Made by a program: the position numbers and the translations under genes. Below are positions 37,940-50,600 of a stretch of DNA of 64,000 nucleotides, piece after piece. The DNA is from Pocillopora verrucosa (Eukaryota > Cnidaria > Anthozoa > Scleractinia > Pocilloporidae), in assembly GCF_036669915.1 (NCBI RefSeq), contig NC_089313.1, forward strand, positions 283,585-347,584. The letters are read 5' to 3'. Numbering within the stretch: the stretch's first letter is position 1; the number at the start of each line of letters is the position of its first letter. The notes under the pieces were generated by a model. It did no database searches. It saw only the letters and a program-made list of their open reading frames with translations, and had not been told where the DNA came from.

Positions 37940-40900
37940 TTGCCACATATATCTTTGTTCTCAGCGCGTTAGTAAGAGCGTGATTAGTTCTGTTATGTGT
38001 GCAAGAGTCAAATTTACAGCTCTTTTGTGGGCAGAAAATATCCCCTCTGAATATTGAAACAATAGAATTTTGTTAATGAGCTTGAAACTCCGTTTGGCTC
38101 GTGGTTCCAACAAGTTACCAAAAGCTCATCAACGAATTTCTTTTATTTCAATATTCATGCGTTTAGATCTAAATGGAAAGGGGGAATTCTGGGACAATTT
38201 AATATACGTTAGAGCGTCATTTCCTTTGTTATGCGTGCATGCAAGTTACAGCTCTTTTGTGGGCCGAGAAAATCCCCTCTGAATATTGAAACCATAGAAT
38301 TTCGTTAATGAGCTTGAACACTCGATTTTGCTCGTGGTTCTAACAACTTACCAAAGGCTCATTAACGAATTTCTATTGTTATAATATTTACGCGTTTATT
38401 ACTCCGCGAAAAGGGGGAATTCTGCAATAATTTATAGCGTGTTAGGAAGAACGTGATTATCTCTGTTATGTGTGCAAGTGTCAAAGTTACAGCTCTCGTG
38501 TGACCAGAGAAAATTCCGTCTGAATATTGAAACAATAGAATTTTGTTAATGAGCTTGAAAACTCCGTTTTGCTCGTAGTTCCAACAAGTTGCCAAAGGTG
38601 TGCTGTTTTAATTTGAGAGAGAAGGTTTCAGACTAGAGTAATTCGAGTGAACTTTAATAAATGGCTTGGATTGCTGAAATAAAACGTATAACAAACACTA
38701 ATCTACTCATGAGAAACAGTATTAGCGGGATTAAGTCTGTTGCAGTCGAGATAAAAAGAGCTAAGTATCACAAGAACTTTAAGGTTATTCACTGAGTTAT
38801 GAAGGAGAGCAGTTTACCTCTAAAACTCGTTATAATCATACTGCGGCCATGATAATTAAAAGAGAATGTCTTTGGCGTGTCGTATGAAAAACTTTCATCA
38901 GAACTTCTTTTCTATTGTTTCAATATTCATGCGTCTATATCTCCGTAAATATAATTAATTCTGGGACAATTTCATATGCGTTAGAAAGAGCGTGATAATC
39001 TCTGTTATGTGTGGAAGTGTCAAAGTTATAGCCCTTGTGTGAGCCAAGAAATTCCCCTCTGAATATCGAAACAATAAAATTTCGTTAATGAGCTTGAACA
39101 CTCGATTTTGCTCGTGGTTCCAACAACTTACCAAAGGCTCATCAACGAATTTCTATTGTTTCAATATTCGTGCTTTAATATCTCTGTAAAAATGGGGAGT
39201 TCTAGGAAAATTTATAGCGTGTTAGAAGAAGCGTGATTAGCTCTGTTATGTGTGCAGCCATCAAAGTTACAGCTTATGTGTGGGCCGAGAAAATCCCCTC
39301 TGAATATTAAAACAATGAATTTTGTTAATAAGCTTGAAAACTCCGTTTTGCTCGTGGTTCCAACAAGTTGCAAAAGGCTCATTAACGAATTTCTATTGTT
39401 TCAATATTCATGCGTCTGTATCTCCGTAAAAATAATTAATTCTGGGACAATTTCATATGCGTTAGAAAGAGCGTGATAATCTCTTTTATGTGTGGAAGTG
39501 TCAAAGTTACAGCCCTTCTGTGAGCCAAGAAATTCCCTTCTAAATATCGAAACTATAGAATTTTGTTAATGAGCTTGAACACTCGGTTTTGCTCATGGTT
39601 CCAACAACTTACCAGAGGCTCATTAACGAATTTCTATTGTTTCAATATTCGTGCTTTAATATCTCTGTAAAAATGAGGAGTTCTAGGAAAATTTATAGCG
39701 TGTTAGAAGGAGCGTGATTAGCTCTGTTATGTGTGCAAGTATCAAAGTTACAGCTTTTGTATGAGCCAAGAAATTGCCCTCTGAATATTGAAACAATAGA
39801 ATTTCATTAATGAGCGTGAACACACGGTTTTGCTCGTGGTTCCAACAACTTACGCTCATTAACGAATTTCTGTTGTCTTAACATTCACGCGTTTACACAT
39901 TCACGCGAAAAGGGGGAATTCTGCGATAATTTATAGCGTGTTAGGAAGAGCGTGATTAGCTCTGTTATGTGTGCAAGTATCAAAGTTACAGCTTTTGTGT
40001 GGGCCGAGAAAATCTCCTCTGAATATTAAAACAATGAATTTGGTTAATGAGCTTGAAAACTCCGTTTTGCTCGTAGTTCCAACAAGTTGCCAAAGGCTCA
40101 TTAACAAATTTCTATTGTTTCAATATTCATGCGTCTGTATCTCCGTAAAAATGGGGAATTCGGCGACGATTTGAAGCATGTTAAAAAGAGCGCGATTAGT
40201 TATATTATGTGTGCAAGTGTCAAATTTACAGCTCTTGTGTGGTCCGAGAAAATCCCGTCTGAATATTGAAACAATAGAATTTGGTTAATAAGCTTGAAAA
40301 CTCCGTTTTGCTCGTGGTTCCAACTAGTTGTCAGAGGCTAATTAACGAATTTCTATTGTTTCAATATTCATGCGTCTATATCTCCGTAAAAAATAATTAA
40401 TTCTGGGACAATTTCATATGCGTTGGAAAAAGCGTGATTATCTCTGTTGTGTGGAAGTGTCAAAGTTACAGCTTTTGTGTGAGCCAAGAAATTCCCCTCT
40501 GAATATTGAAAAAACAGAATTTCGTTGATGAAATTGAAAACTCCGTTTGTCAAAGGCTCATTGACGAATTTCTATTGGTTCAATATTCATGTGTCTATAT
40601 CTCTTTTAAAAAAATGGGGAATTCTGGGACAAGCTTTAGCGCGTTAGTAAGAGCGTGGTCAGTTTTGTTTTGTGAGCAAGTATCAAGGTTACAGCTCTTG
40701 TGTGGGCAAAGAAAATCTCCCCTGAATATTGAAACAATAGAATTTCGTTAATGAGCTTGAACACTTGGTGTAATATTCATTCGTTTATAACTCCGCGAAA
40801 AGGGGGGATTCTGCGACCAGTTATAGCGCGTTAGCAAGAGCGTGGTTAGCTCTGTTCTATGTGCAAATGTCAGTTACAGCTCTTGTGTGGGCTGAGAAAA

Positions 40901-40975
40901 TCTCGTCTGAATATTGAAACAATATAATTTTGTCAATGAGTTTCAAAAATTGAATTAGCTTGTGGTAGATGTCTA
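37940..40975. repeat. Satellite array, about 240-bp monomer with 481-bp dimeric period
   Basis: About a dozen tandem copies. The landmark TTCTATTGTTTCAATATTC starts at 38910, 39151, 39391, 39632, 40109 and 40351, with variants at 38138, 38371, 39868 and 40569. Two monomer types alternate: one with ATGCGTCT and AATAATTAATTCTGGGAC, the other with GTGCTTTAATATCTCTG. Each type recurs at exactly 481 bases (38910 to 39391; 39151 to 39632). Each monomer contains an inverted pair of about 33 bases around the same landmark. A non-repeat block at 38599-38909 interrupts the array. It fills the interval between the MPPE1 and laminin 3' ends. Open frames within it are by-products. Confidence 0.9.
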
Positions 40976-41474
40976 CTGTGAGTTATTAAGTTATTAAGTT
41001 ATTAAGTCGCAGCTCTTTTGTGGGTCCAAAAATTCCCCTTTTAATATTGCAAGGAAATAGTTTATCGATGCTCGTGGGGAGCATGTGTCCTCAGGGTGGA
41101 AGAACTATATGTGTACTGGTGGACAACAGAGGAGGAATAGCAACTTCAAATGTTTATTGCCATATGGTATTATCGTCGCAGAAAGGAAAACACTGCAAAA
41201 CTGAAGTAAGATTTTTATTCCCAACATGAAAGTAACATGTTATCAAGATAAAATGCTGTGTTAGGAATTCAAATGAATTCTTAATCTTTTTACGCCAGTA
41301 TCTAAGAAACACATCTCGCTAGACTGGCATAGTTTTTTAAACTACTTCGTGATAGGAAAGTGAAAAAATTCTAAAAAATTGGGTTTAAAACATTCACAAA
41401 ACCTTTGAGCCTTTTGCCTTTAAACCACAAACTAATTGAATAGACAAATGGGAGATAGTAAAGGAAATAGTTCA
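40976..41474 (-). other. Probable laminin alpha 3'UTR
   Basis: Non-repetitive sequence between the satellite and the laminin stop codon. TTTATT at 41213-41218 reads AATAAA on the minus strand, 257 bases past the stop, and is the best poly(A) signal candidate. The frame at 41020-41229 has no support. Confidence 0.45.
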
Positions 41475-44400
41475 TTAGTTGTAAGGACAGCCTCCAAGGT
41501 AAACATTTCCACCTAATTCCACAGGATTGGCAAGCTTCAGAGACTTCGCTGCATTTCTATCTTTAGACTCCAAGTTACGTATGCAACCCGTGTACCTCTC
41601 GGTAGCCGTCACACCTTTAGCCTCTACACCCGCTGCAGGACAAAACATTCAATATATTGGGTCAGAGAGGAATTAAGAGACACCACATCACTTGAACAAA
41701 CAAAAAAGGTTGTTAACTTTTACTTGCGCTTCATCGGCAGGCAAATCGTATAATAACAGGATCACGAATGTTGATTTGAAGAAATACAAGAGAGCGCTGT
41801 TACGAATTATAAAATATATAAAATATATTTTAACTTATTCTTTGGAGGGTAAATAGAAACGCTGACCAAGGGGAACAAAGAGTTATGTAAGCTTTGCTGA
41901 GATTGACCTCTTACATTTTAAGCCATGCGACTGGGGTAAGTTATTCATTAGTGTCTATTTCTTAAGATACTGTGTTGATTATCGATAAGGAGTTGATAAA
42001 GGAACATAAACCGTCGTAGCAATGTTTGAAAACAGACGTTTCAGCACGTTTCCTTCACGATTACTCCATCTTCGAGGTCGTGTAAAATGCAGGAGTATGA
42101 AGACACGGTTTTTCTAAGATTGATTCCTTCATGGCGAGGAGACAAAATCACTGAACACCACACATAGTCATCAACGAGGAAACTGAATCACAGACAAGAG
42201 GATAACTACGCATGCACCATGTACCTACCTGGGAGACCTCCGACATACAGAGGGTCGTAGATATTTGCGTTGGTTTGAGATCCTTTTCTTTCACCTTCCA
42301 GTATTGTTCCTTCGTCAACTTGAAGTTTCACCAAATTCCCTTCTTTCCAGGCCTTAATCTTGTGCCACTGTCCGTCACAAAGTCGAAGAGGATCCTCGGC
42401 AGTATTCTCCACCACCAGCTGCCCCCCGCCATTTTCTGCCCGGAAGATCACCTTTCGCAACAAATAATAAAGAACTCTTTCAGTTTGCTGGTCTGAATGA
42501 TAAGAAGTGGGGGGAAGACGATTCAAATGAACTAACGATGCTGAACGATCCCTACCATTTTCATGACCTAACACTGTTCTGATAAATGAGCATTGAGCAT
42601 GCGCTATTGGGAATACGTACGTTTCCGCGAATAATCTCTAACACAATGTAGTCTCCCTTGGAATTTGATGATAACAGAAGACCCGTGTGAGACGTTGGTT
42701 TTATTTCCATGGAGATCACTTCATCCATTCCCACAGTGTAAGTTTTGGCTGCAAAATAAACATAATAAAAATAAATTGATTAGTAACTACCAACCTGAGA
42801 GATTTAATCTTTTTCAGATCCAGGTGCTTACAGCATTTTTGGGACGAGTGGGCACGAGGAGACCCATAGGAAGCATTTTAAGAAAATCTCAGAGGCACAC
42901 CATTGGGTAATTTGATCAATTTCTCTGAGGAAGTTCCAGCTAGGATGTACGTTATCTTACAGTACAAACTCACCAACTTGCAGGTATCCACCACCCATGT
43001 CAAAGCTGACTCCTGAAGTAGGACTGTCTATGTAACAATCTTGAACCTTGATTAGACTTGAAGGTTCACCAATATCGTCATTATTGACTTTAACGTTCCT
43101 GATGCATCCTGGGAAACTTGCACGTGCACCAACCTGAAAAGAATCAAAACAGTGAATGAGTAATTGATGCTAACTGGCGAGTATCTACGACAACAAGCAA
43201 AACAAGTCTATTACAAGGGTTTTGCTTAGGGCTAGTGAGAGTTTATCTCTTACAGGATGAATTGTTCAATAAAGAGGATCTTCATGATCTCCTGAAACAA
43301 TGCAGGATACGGCAACAGAGAGGTAAACATTCAATTAAACCAAAATAATAATCGTAGAGGAGAGAACCCACACAGTACAGAAAAGATTGGTCCAGAACAC
43401 CACCCAAGAACCAACAGAACGCAGATTTTCGTCTAAAAAAACCGAAACATCTCAAAATCGTGAGACAACGTTTGAACATTCGCTTATCAAAACTTAAGGT
43501 ATAACTAACTTCCCCCTCCCTCCCTCCCTCTCTCCCCCGCAAATAACCTTGTACCCTTACTAGGTGCTGATGACGTATTATACAAACAGTTATCTATACT
43601 GGAACACCGCTGACCGTGACTCGCTTTGCATCAAAACCCTGTGGAGTGCCTCCTAGGTACAGCTCCTTGAGTCCATTGATAAACTTAGGAGAGCCAGCGG
43701 CGGCTCCAGTCATAACAAGTGTACCATCCACGAAAAGCTTGCCGTCCACCCCATCGCGCGTGAGTTGTACCTAAAAATTATAATAATCGGTTAAACCCAC
43801 CATACCTTCCCTAACGTGACAGAATACTTCTCAATTGAGTTTGGGAAGTATATTTCCATGAACTCTAAAAGAAATTAAAATATCGGACACACAAAAAAAT
43901 TAAAAAAATAACGAAAACAACGATAATATAAACAACAACTGAGAACAAACCAAAAAACCAAATCAAACAAAAAAACGACAAAAAAAATCTAAGCAAGAAA
44001 CGAAACTGACTGTGTGCCAAGTGCCATCACTGTAAACTACATCAGCTGAGGTGAGCCGCAGGATACCCCCTCCGGCGCTAAAGCCACAGGACACATCCCC
44101 ATTTAGCAAATTGCACACAATAAAGTCCGCTTGCTTGTCGTTATTGATTGCGGTATATAAAATGATTCCGTCCGGATTTGAAGCACGGAAATCAAAGCTC
44201 AAATCAGTCCTGAAAATGAATGTAAAGATACATTACCATTCGGAAGAGACTTAAAAGGTAAGAACACCCCGCACAACGTTTCTTAATCCCCTTCCCCCCC
44301 TTCCCCCGCTCTCCCACCCAATTTTAAAAGACCACAGGACTCGTATGGAAATTGGAGATTTCATATCACTTTACGATATTTAAGAACTGTAAATTTAGGT

Positions 44401-44600
44401 CAATCCGTTTCTTGCGTGACTATCGTTCTCAATTAAACCAACAAAATGCATAAGCATCACTTTCCAGAACTACTGTTTGTATATTGACTGATGCTCCAAC
44501 TTACGTCGAACTGATTAACTTGGAGAGAACTTTATTTCCAGTCACAGTATACATTGCATGACTATTGAGATCATAACCAAATCCTAACACTCCAGTTCCA
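41475..44600 (-). other. Laminin alpha: LG4 and LG5 exons
   Basis: LG4 uses the end of 44505-44775, then 44011-44209, 43615-43770 and 42974-43133, with FPGCIRNVKV and VQDCYID as its cysteine pair. LG5 uses 42621-42748, 42229-42451 and 41475-41632, with YTGCIRNLES and YLGGCPYN. The chain ends directly after the last cysteine, as laminin alpha chains do. Confidence 0.9.
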
Positions 44601-47600
44601 TTCTCTTGTGCTGGTTTCTCTGGCACTTGACACACTTGAGGTGGTGTTGTTGTTGTTGTTGTTGGTGTTGATGTTGTTGTTGTTGTTGGTGTTGATGTTG
44701 TTGTTGTTGGGGGACCTGTGGTTGTGGACGGAGGAGGGCTGGTTGTTGTTGTCATTTCCCCAATATCTGGTGGTTCTGTAAAGAATCAAGAGGGAGACGC
44801 AAAACAGAGTGAACAGTCGACCCATCACAAAACCAGTGTAACAATATGAAGAAAATAACCACTTTTCCCGCAGGTTTTCAAGCCTTTTCCAGGCGTTCAA
44901 TTTGTGAAGCGGAGCGAAATAGTGAACGGCGAGATAGTAGCAGCGAAGCAAAAACGAGAGAGGTTTGGGTCGGGTCCTTCATTTCGCGACCCGAGCCAAA
45001 ACTCCCTGATTTTTTTTCACTCCTCCCCTACTATCGCGCTGTTTACTATCGGACCTCGTCTGACTAACTGAACGCCTGGAACAGGGTAGAGGTTTTCCGA
45101 CGTAAATACATCCACAAAGAAACATACATATTTACACTGCAATTTCCAAATCTAAGAATTATAGCACACTCAACTAAAACCAAACAGTCTTATCTCACGA
45201 TGATTTTGCAATTCTAAAAATAAAAAAAAAAGGTACCGCACGAAATTTTAAAATTCGTGCGATTAGGAAACTACAAAATCAAAATTTTTAACCCTCACAG
45301 AGAAATGATCTTCATCACACATTCAATAAGTAGCTTTCTTTGTTTCAAATACACTCCTTTCAAATTAAGCAGAAGGAAAGATGTCTCTTACTCTCAATTA
45401 TGTCCAGCTTAGGCGACGGTTCTGAGTAATCATCATTATCAAATATGACATTTCTTCTCCTCTTATACTTTTCGAAGTCAAACAGTCTGTAAACAAACAA
45501 ATCAAATGGAATATCAACCGCAGTGGTGAGGAAAAATTACCATCTCGCAAGTAAGTTGTTAAGCTCGCTTAGACAAAGTTTGATGGTCAGAATGTTTTGT
45601 GGGGGTGATTTGGTAGCGCTCAATCCTCAGTCGTCAAAAATAGTTGCATTTAACACAGAGTCAGACTACAGAGTCACACTTCCATTTGCTGTGACAAGGT
45701 GTGGTGGAAGGGGGGGGGAAGATGTATAGGGGTGTAATGCTCACTGAATGTAAAGGCCACTTCGTTTACACCAAAAGACTTGGTTGTAAGCACGGATGAG
45801 CTAAACATTGCAGTGAATTACAGCGAGCTTTCACTTTGATTAACCGACTTCACTCGGCTAACCGGTACACCAAGCGATTTTCCCTTTTTTTCTCGTTTTC
45901 TTCTTCTTCTTCTTTAAGGGTTGGGGGGGGGGGAGGGGGGGGAAAATGACGGCGGCGAATTCAGGCCGATAGATGTTCACCTAATGCGTGCTCTTCCCCT
46001 CTGCCTCTGGTTGCATAGGGATTTAAACATACCAACGGCTATGACCAGATTGATCTCTCCAAACGGTACGAGAAGGTAAAACATTGAATGAAAAATGCGT
46101 GGAGCATATGAGTTATTGAAGGAAGTATTCAGACGATTCTTTCTAAAATTACGACCAAAAACATCAAACTATAAAGTACAATTTGAACTCACGTTTGATC
46201 AAAAGTCAAGTCTCGGATGGAGCCGCCCTTCAGAGAATTGAGAATAACATTGTCAATATTGCTACTTCTAACATTATCCATGTAGTTTTCAGGGATTCCT
46301 CCCAGATACATATCGTTAGTGGTCTGAATCAACTGCTGCATCCGGTTTTCAAATTCTGTTACTTCTGGATCCTCATCGTCCACACGCAGAGAAATCCTGA
46401 TAATAACGAGAAAAACAAAACAAAACAACGCTGTCAAAAACAAAAAAACTTATATAACCTATATAAAACTTATTCTGAAAAGAGAAGGTATCTCAAAGGA
46501 GCCAGTATGAGAATGCATGCAGCTACTGACATTGCACAATTTTTACTAGCATTGAACATAAATAGGGGTTTTAACATGACGCTAAAAGATTGCAGAAGAT
46601 TTTTATTCCCATATAAAAAAAAATACCCACCGTATCCCACATATTTACGAATACCCTTTTTCAGAAGAGAAACATGATTTAAGAATATGGTGACTAATTG
46701 ACATTCAACAAATAATTGAATGGTAACAATTGAAGAAATGTAAAATGGTTTCCGTGTTTACATAGCCTGATGTAAACATGCGGGAGGTTTCCAGCTTATC
46801 GAGTGTTCTCCCAACCTCCCAAGTGTTTACATCAGGCTATGTTAACGCAGAAACCATTTTACATTTCTTTTAAACAATAACTAATGAAAGAGGAACGAAA
46901 ACCGTGTTTACATACGCTCATGTAAAATGGTTTTATGGCCAATCACAGCGCGTGTACTATTTGAATTATTTTATAATAATAATTTAACTAGGATCCTTTT
47001 AATTTTGCATTTTTGTCAGACTTCCTACAAACGCGAAAAGAACCGAAATTCAAATACATGAGACTTAATATCATTTCCCGCAAAATTTGTCTTTTCTTTT
47101 TTGCTTACCCTATACCAATCTGACGAACGAGTACAAAATGCCATTTTCCATCATTGTATTCAGCTTTACTCGTTACAGATACAGCTTTGTTTCCAGGGCT
47201 GGCTGAAAATCGCAGCTTTCCGTCAATCAAGCCCAAGGCAATAAAATCCAACTGCAATTAGACATTGATAAAAAAAAGGAAAACATTCAATAAGATTAGC
47301 CTCGAGATTTTTTTTTTCTTTTTTTGTGACCACCTTATTTTGACAACAAATCAACACTCAGAAGTTTCCTTTTTCCAAACCCTTCTACTTTTGCAAGAAA
47401 AAAGGGGAAAATTGATCAGACCAATATCCGGGTTATATGCTGACCATTTAGAGCCCCAACTTTGAACAAAAAAAAGTTCAACCAACAAAGTCTTTGACTT
47501 CTACGCCCAACATGATGCAAGCCTTGGCTTGTAAGCTCAATAAAATGCCCCAAAACATTGAAAATGCCAAAGAAATATCACTGGAATTTCTCAGCATGTC

Positions 47601-50600
47601 ACTAACCGACGAGCATGAGTAAGTGTAGAACTCTTGCTCCAAAAAAAGTTATTGGATGGAAAAATTTTGCTGTGTTTTTGACGTGGCTTTGAAGAACTCA
47701 AACTGCATGATAATGAAAACTAAAGAGGAATCAGAAGGTTGGAATGAATCACTTACTGCTTGACCATGAGTCTCCAGGAAAATAAGCCCATTTTTAGTTT
47801 TGTGGTCAACTCTGAAGGACAACCCAATATTAAAACCTCTTCTTTCCTGACCCAGAAATGGTTCTATAGCAAGGTAGCTCGTTGCTCCAAGGAATGTCAC
47901 ATTATGTGCTGGCTGCAGATCAGAAAATCAGGAAAAGCGTAAGAGTATTCTACAATATCATAAATAAGTAGGATTTATTGCTCTCTCTTATTACGGAAAG
48001 ACGATGCAAACCCTTAGCACAAAATGAGAATTCCATTTGAAGAATTTTTTTTAACACATCTTTGGCTTTGGCTTTTTTATTCCTGGTGGTGCGTAAGCCA
48101 AATACTGAATGGCGAAAGGACAATCATGTAATTCACTTCAAACAGTATTCATTTCATTTTGGGGAGATTCTTGAAATAACATACCTTGACTTTACACCCA
48201 AAAATGTATCCTGGGCTGGGCTGAACTTTGATTTCACCGGTGGATAACTTCATATCAGACAGACAACCTTTAAAAAAGCTTTTGGTCCTGGATGATAAAG
48301 AAAGTAAATGATTTCACAGACCATCAAGTTCAGGGTCTGAGGGAGTACAGCTCCCCTGTCTACATCAACTCAACAAAAACTGACACTGTCTCTGGGAGGT
48401 GGGGGTGGGAAGGGTCTATTATTGGTCATAGAATAGATTACAATGAGGCAGGGGTTCTTTGGGTTCACGGCACATACCCAGCAAAAATTGACCCGAGTAC
48501 CCTCCCTGAATAAGGTCCAGAACTTGATCCATTTTCATTTTTCAAGTGTAAATGGCTGCAAGCATCACTTTAATCTGGGAGCCCGAGAAAATAATCAGGA
48601 GCACCGTGGCAAACTGTTATGCTAAAGCCGACCATCTCAAGCGCCACTGTTTTCTGCCCCAGGCCCCCTTCCTTTCCCCCTACCATCTTCAGGTGTCCAA
48701 ATTTTGACAATTCACCCGTGAAACTGAAAAAATTTCAACAAAACCAACATACTTCCGAGAAGAGTCTAAAAATGGTGCAGGATTTATATATTTACTTATA
48801 GCACAAGAAAAAAACTATCCAGCAGCTAGTATGTATAATTTAATACTACTCAAAGTACTTACACGTTCACAGGAATGGCAGTTCTGTTCTCCATGCCTCC
48901 CCAGTATACGAAGTCAGCATTCACAAACCTGGGGCGTCGATCCTTGTAAAACGATTTACGGTCGGCAAGCACCTCCCTCTTGCCGCCTTCGGGTGTAATT
49001 GTTAATGAAAACCTGAAACCTTTTCTATCAAAATCCTTCTTTTCAATGGTGACCTCCACTCCATTGTCATACAAATTTGTGGAAGTCAGCTTTCTGTATC
49101 CATGACCCATATTGTAAGAGAGAACAACGCGCCCGTTAATTAACTCAAGGGCCTGGAAAAGAGATGCATCATCATCATCAATGGCAATAACCAAGATTCC
49201 ATTTGAGGAAGTTGTTTTAAATTTTAGATCGAAAGTTCCCATAGGATCATCCTCTTGATACGGTCCAGACTTGACATAACCAGTACCAAAGAAAGTTCTG
49301 GGTGCGTTTTCTTCATCCACAGCAAATTCTGTGGCACCCTTACGCGAGGGACACACTTCACTTTTCGAAGGTTTCTCAAGAATCTACAAGGAATAAAAAT
49401 AAAAGGAAATATATCATAAAGAGTGCGCAAATATTACTGTAAGTTTAAATGTAATTTACTTAAGGATGAAAGGCGAATGTTTCCTGACTGAGATCGCCGA
49501 CTTAGTTCGCCAAAATGACATGTCCAACAATTCATCAAGTTGACCCAAATCCCAACAACACACACAGCCTACAAGAACCAAAATTTAAAATAACGGACCT
49601 TCAATACCGTATCTGAAAAATTTTCAAATGAGTGTCGCAGGTAATCCACAATTGCTTTAGTTTCACTTAACTTTGCTCTGTAAATGGACCAGAAAATTCG
49701 AGCCATCCTTTCAACAAATCAGATGGAAAAGTAAAAACAATTGCAACTTGGTCATTCACGTTTTCCCGCGCTTGGTTTCACTCTGAGCTCTCATTGGCTA
49801 ATGATAATGTACACCTTTGTTTTGATTGGATCACCGAGATAATTTGGGCTTTGGTTTTCCGACATTTAATTAGACACTGCTCTTAATATAAGTTAAGTTA
49901 AGAAGCAGGTAACTCAATTTCACCTGCAGTGAAAGACATACCTCGGTGTTCCATGATCCTACAAAATGATAATTCATTTCCAGGCCATCAATACATCCTG
50001 TATAATTAACCGCTTCAACTTTAGATGGCAGTTTCATTTTCGCAGGAACACCACCAACAATCAAATCACTGTCCTCGTTGAATACTATTTTGGGATTATC
50101 CAGTTTTAATGACTTCCGCCCTTTTACAATCTCCTCTTTTTTATTAACAAAGTACTTAATTATAAGATTTGCCCAATCCCCGGCCCTGTAAATCAAAACA
50201 GAAAAACCAATCATTATAATAAGGAGATAAATAAACCCTCATGTCTCACATGCAAAACAGAAAACGTGCTGCATCCCACATATCTATGAGTACCCTGTTC
50301 CATCAGACTCTGATGGTGACCTCCGCTCAGGAAACGTCGAAACGTCAGTCACCACTACCGACGACAGTTCTTCTTAGGACTACACTCGTACGGACGATCA
50401 AACTACGTTATTACGTGTTACGCCCGGGTTCTAACCATTTACTGTAATATGGGAGGTAGTAGCAACAAAAACTTGTGGAACCTATTAACAATGACAGCTT
50501 AATACAATGACCTCTTTGAGTAAGTCCAAGGTTTCTTGAAATCTTCTCAGCACTTATTCAGTTTTTACTGTTATCATTTCGTCGAGCATTGTGGTGCGTT

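Noticed and set aside
38070-40751. Several open frames of 60-80 residues
   Set aside because: They all lie in the satellite and are near copies of each other because the monomers are.
46183-46677. 164-residue plus-strand frame
   Set aside because: Its first part is antisense to laminin exon 46193-46396 and the rest is intronic AT-rich sequence with no family resemblance.
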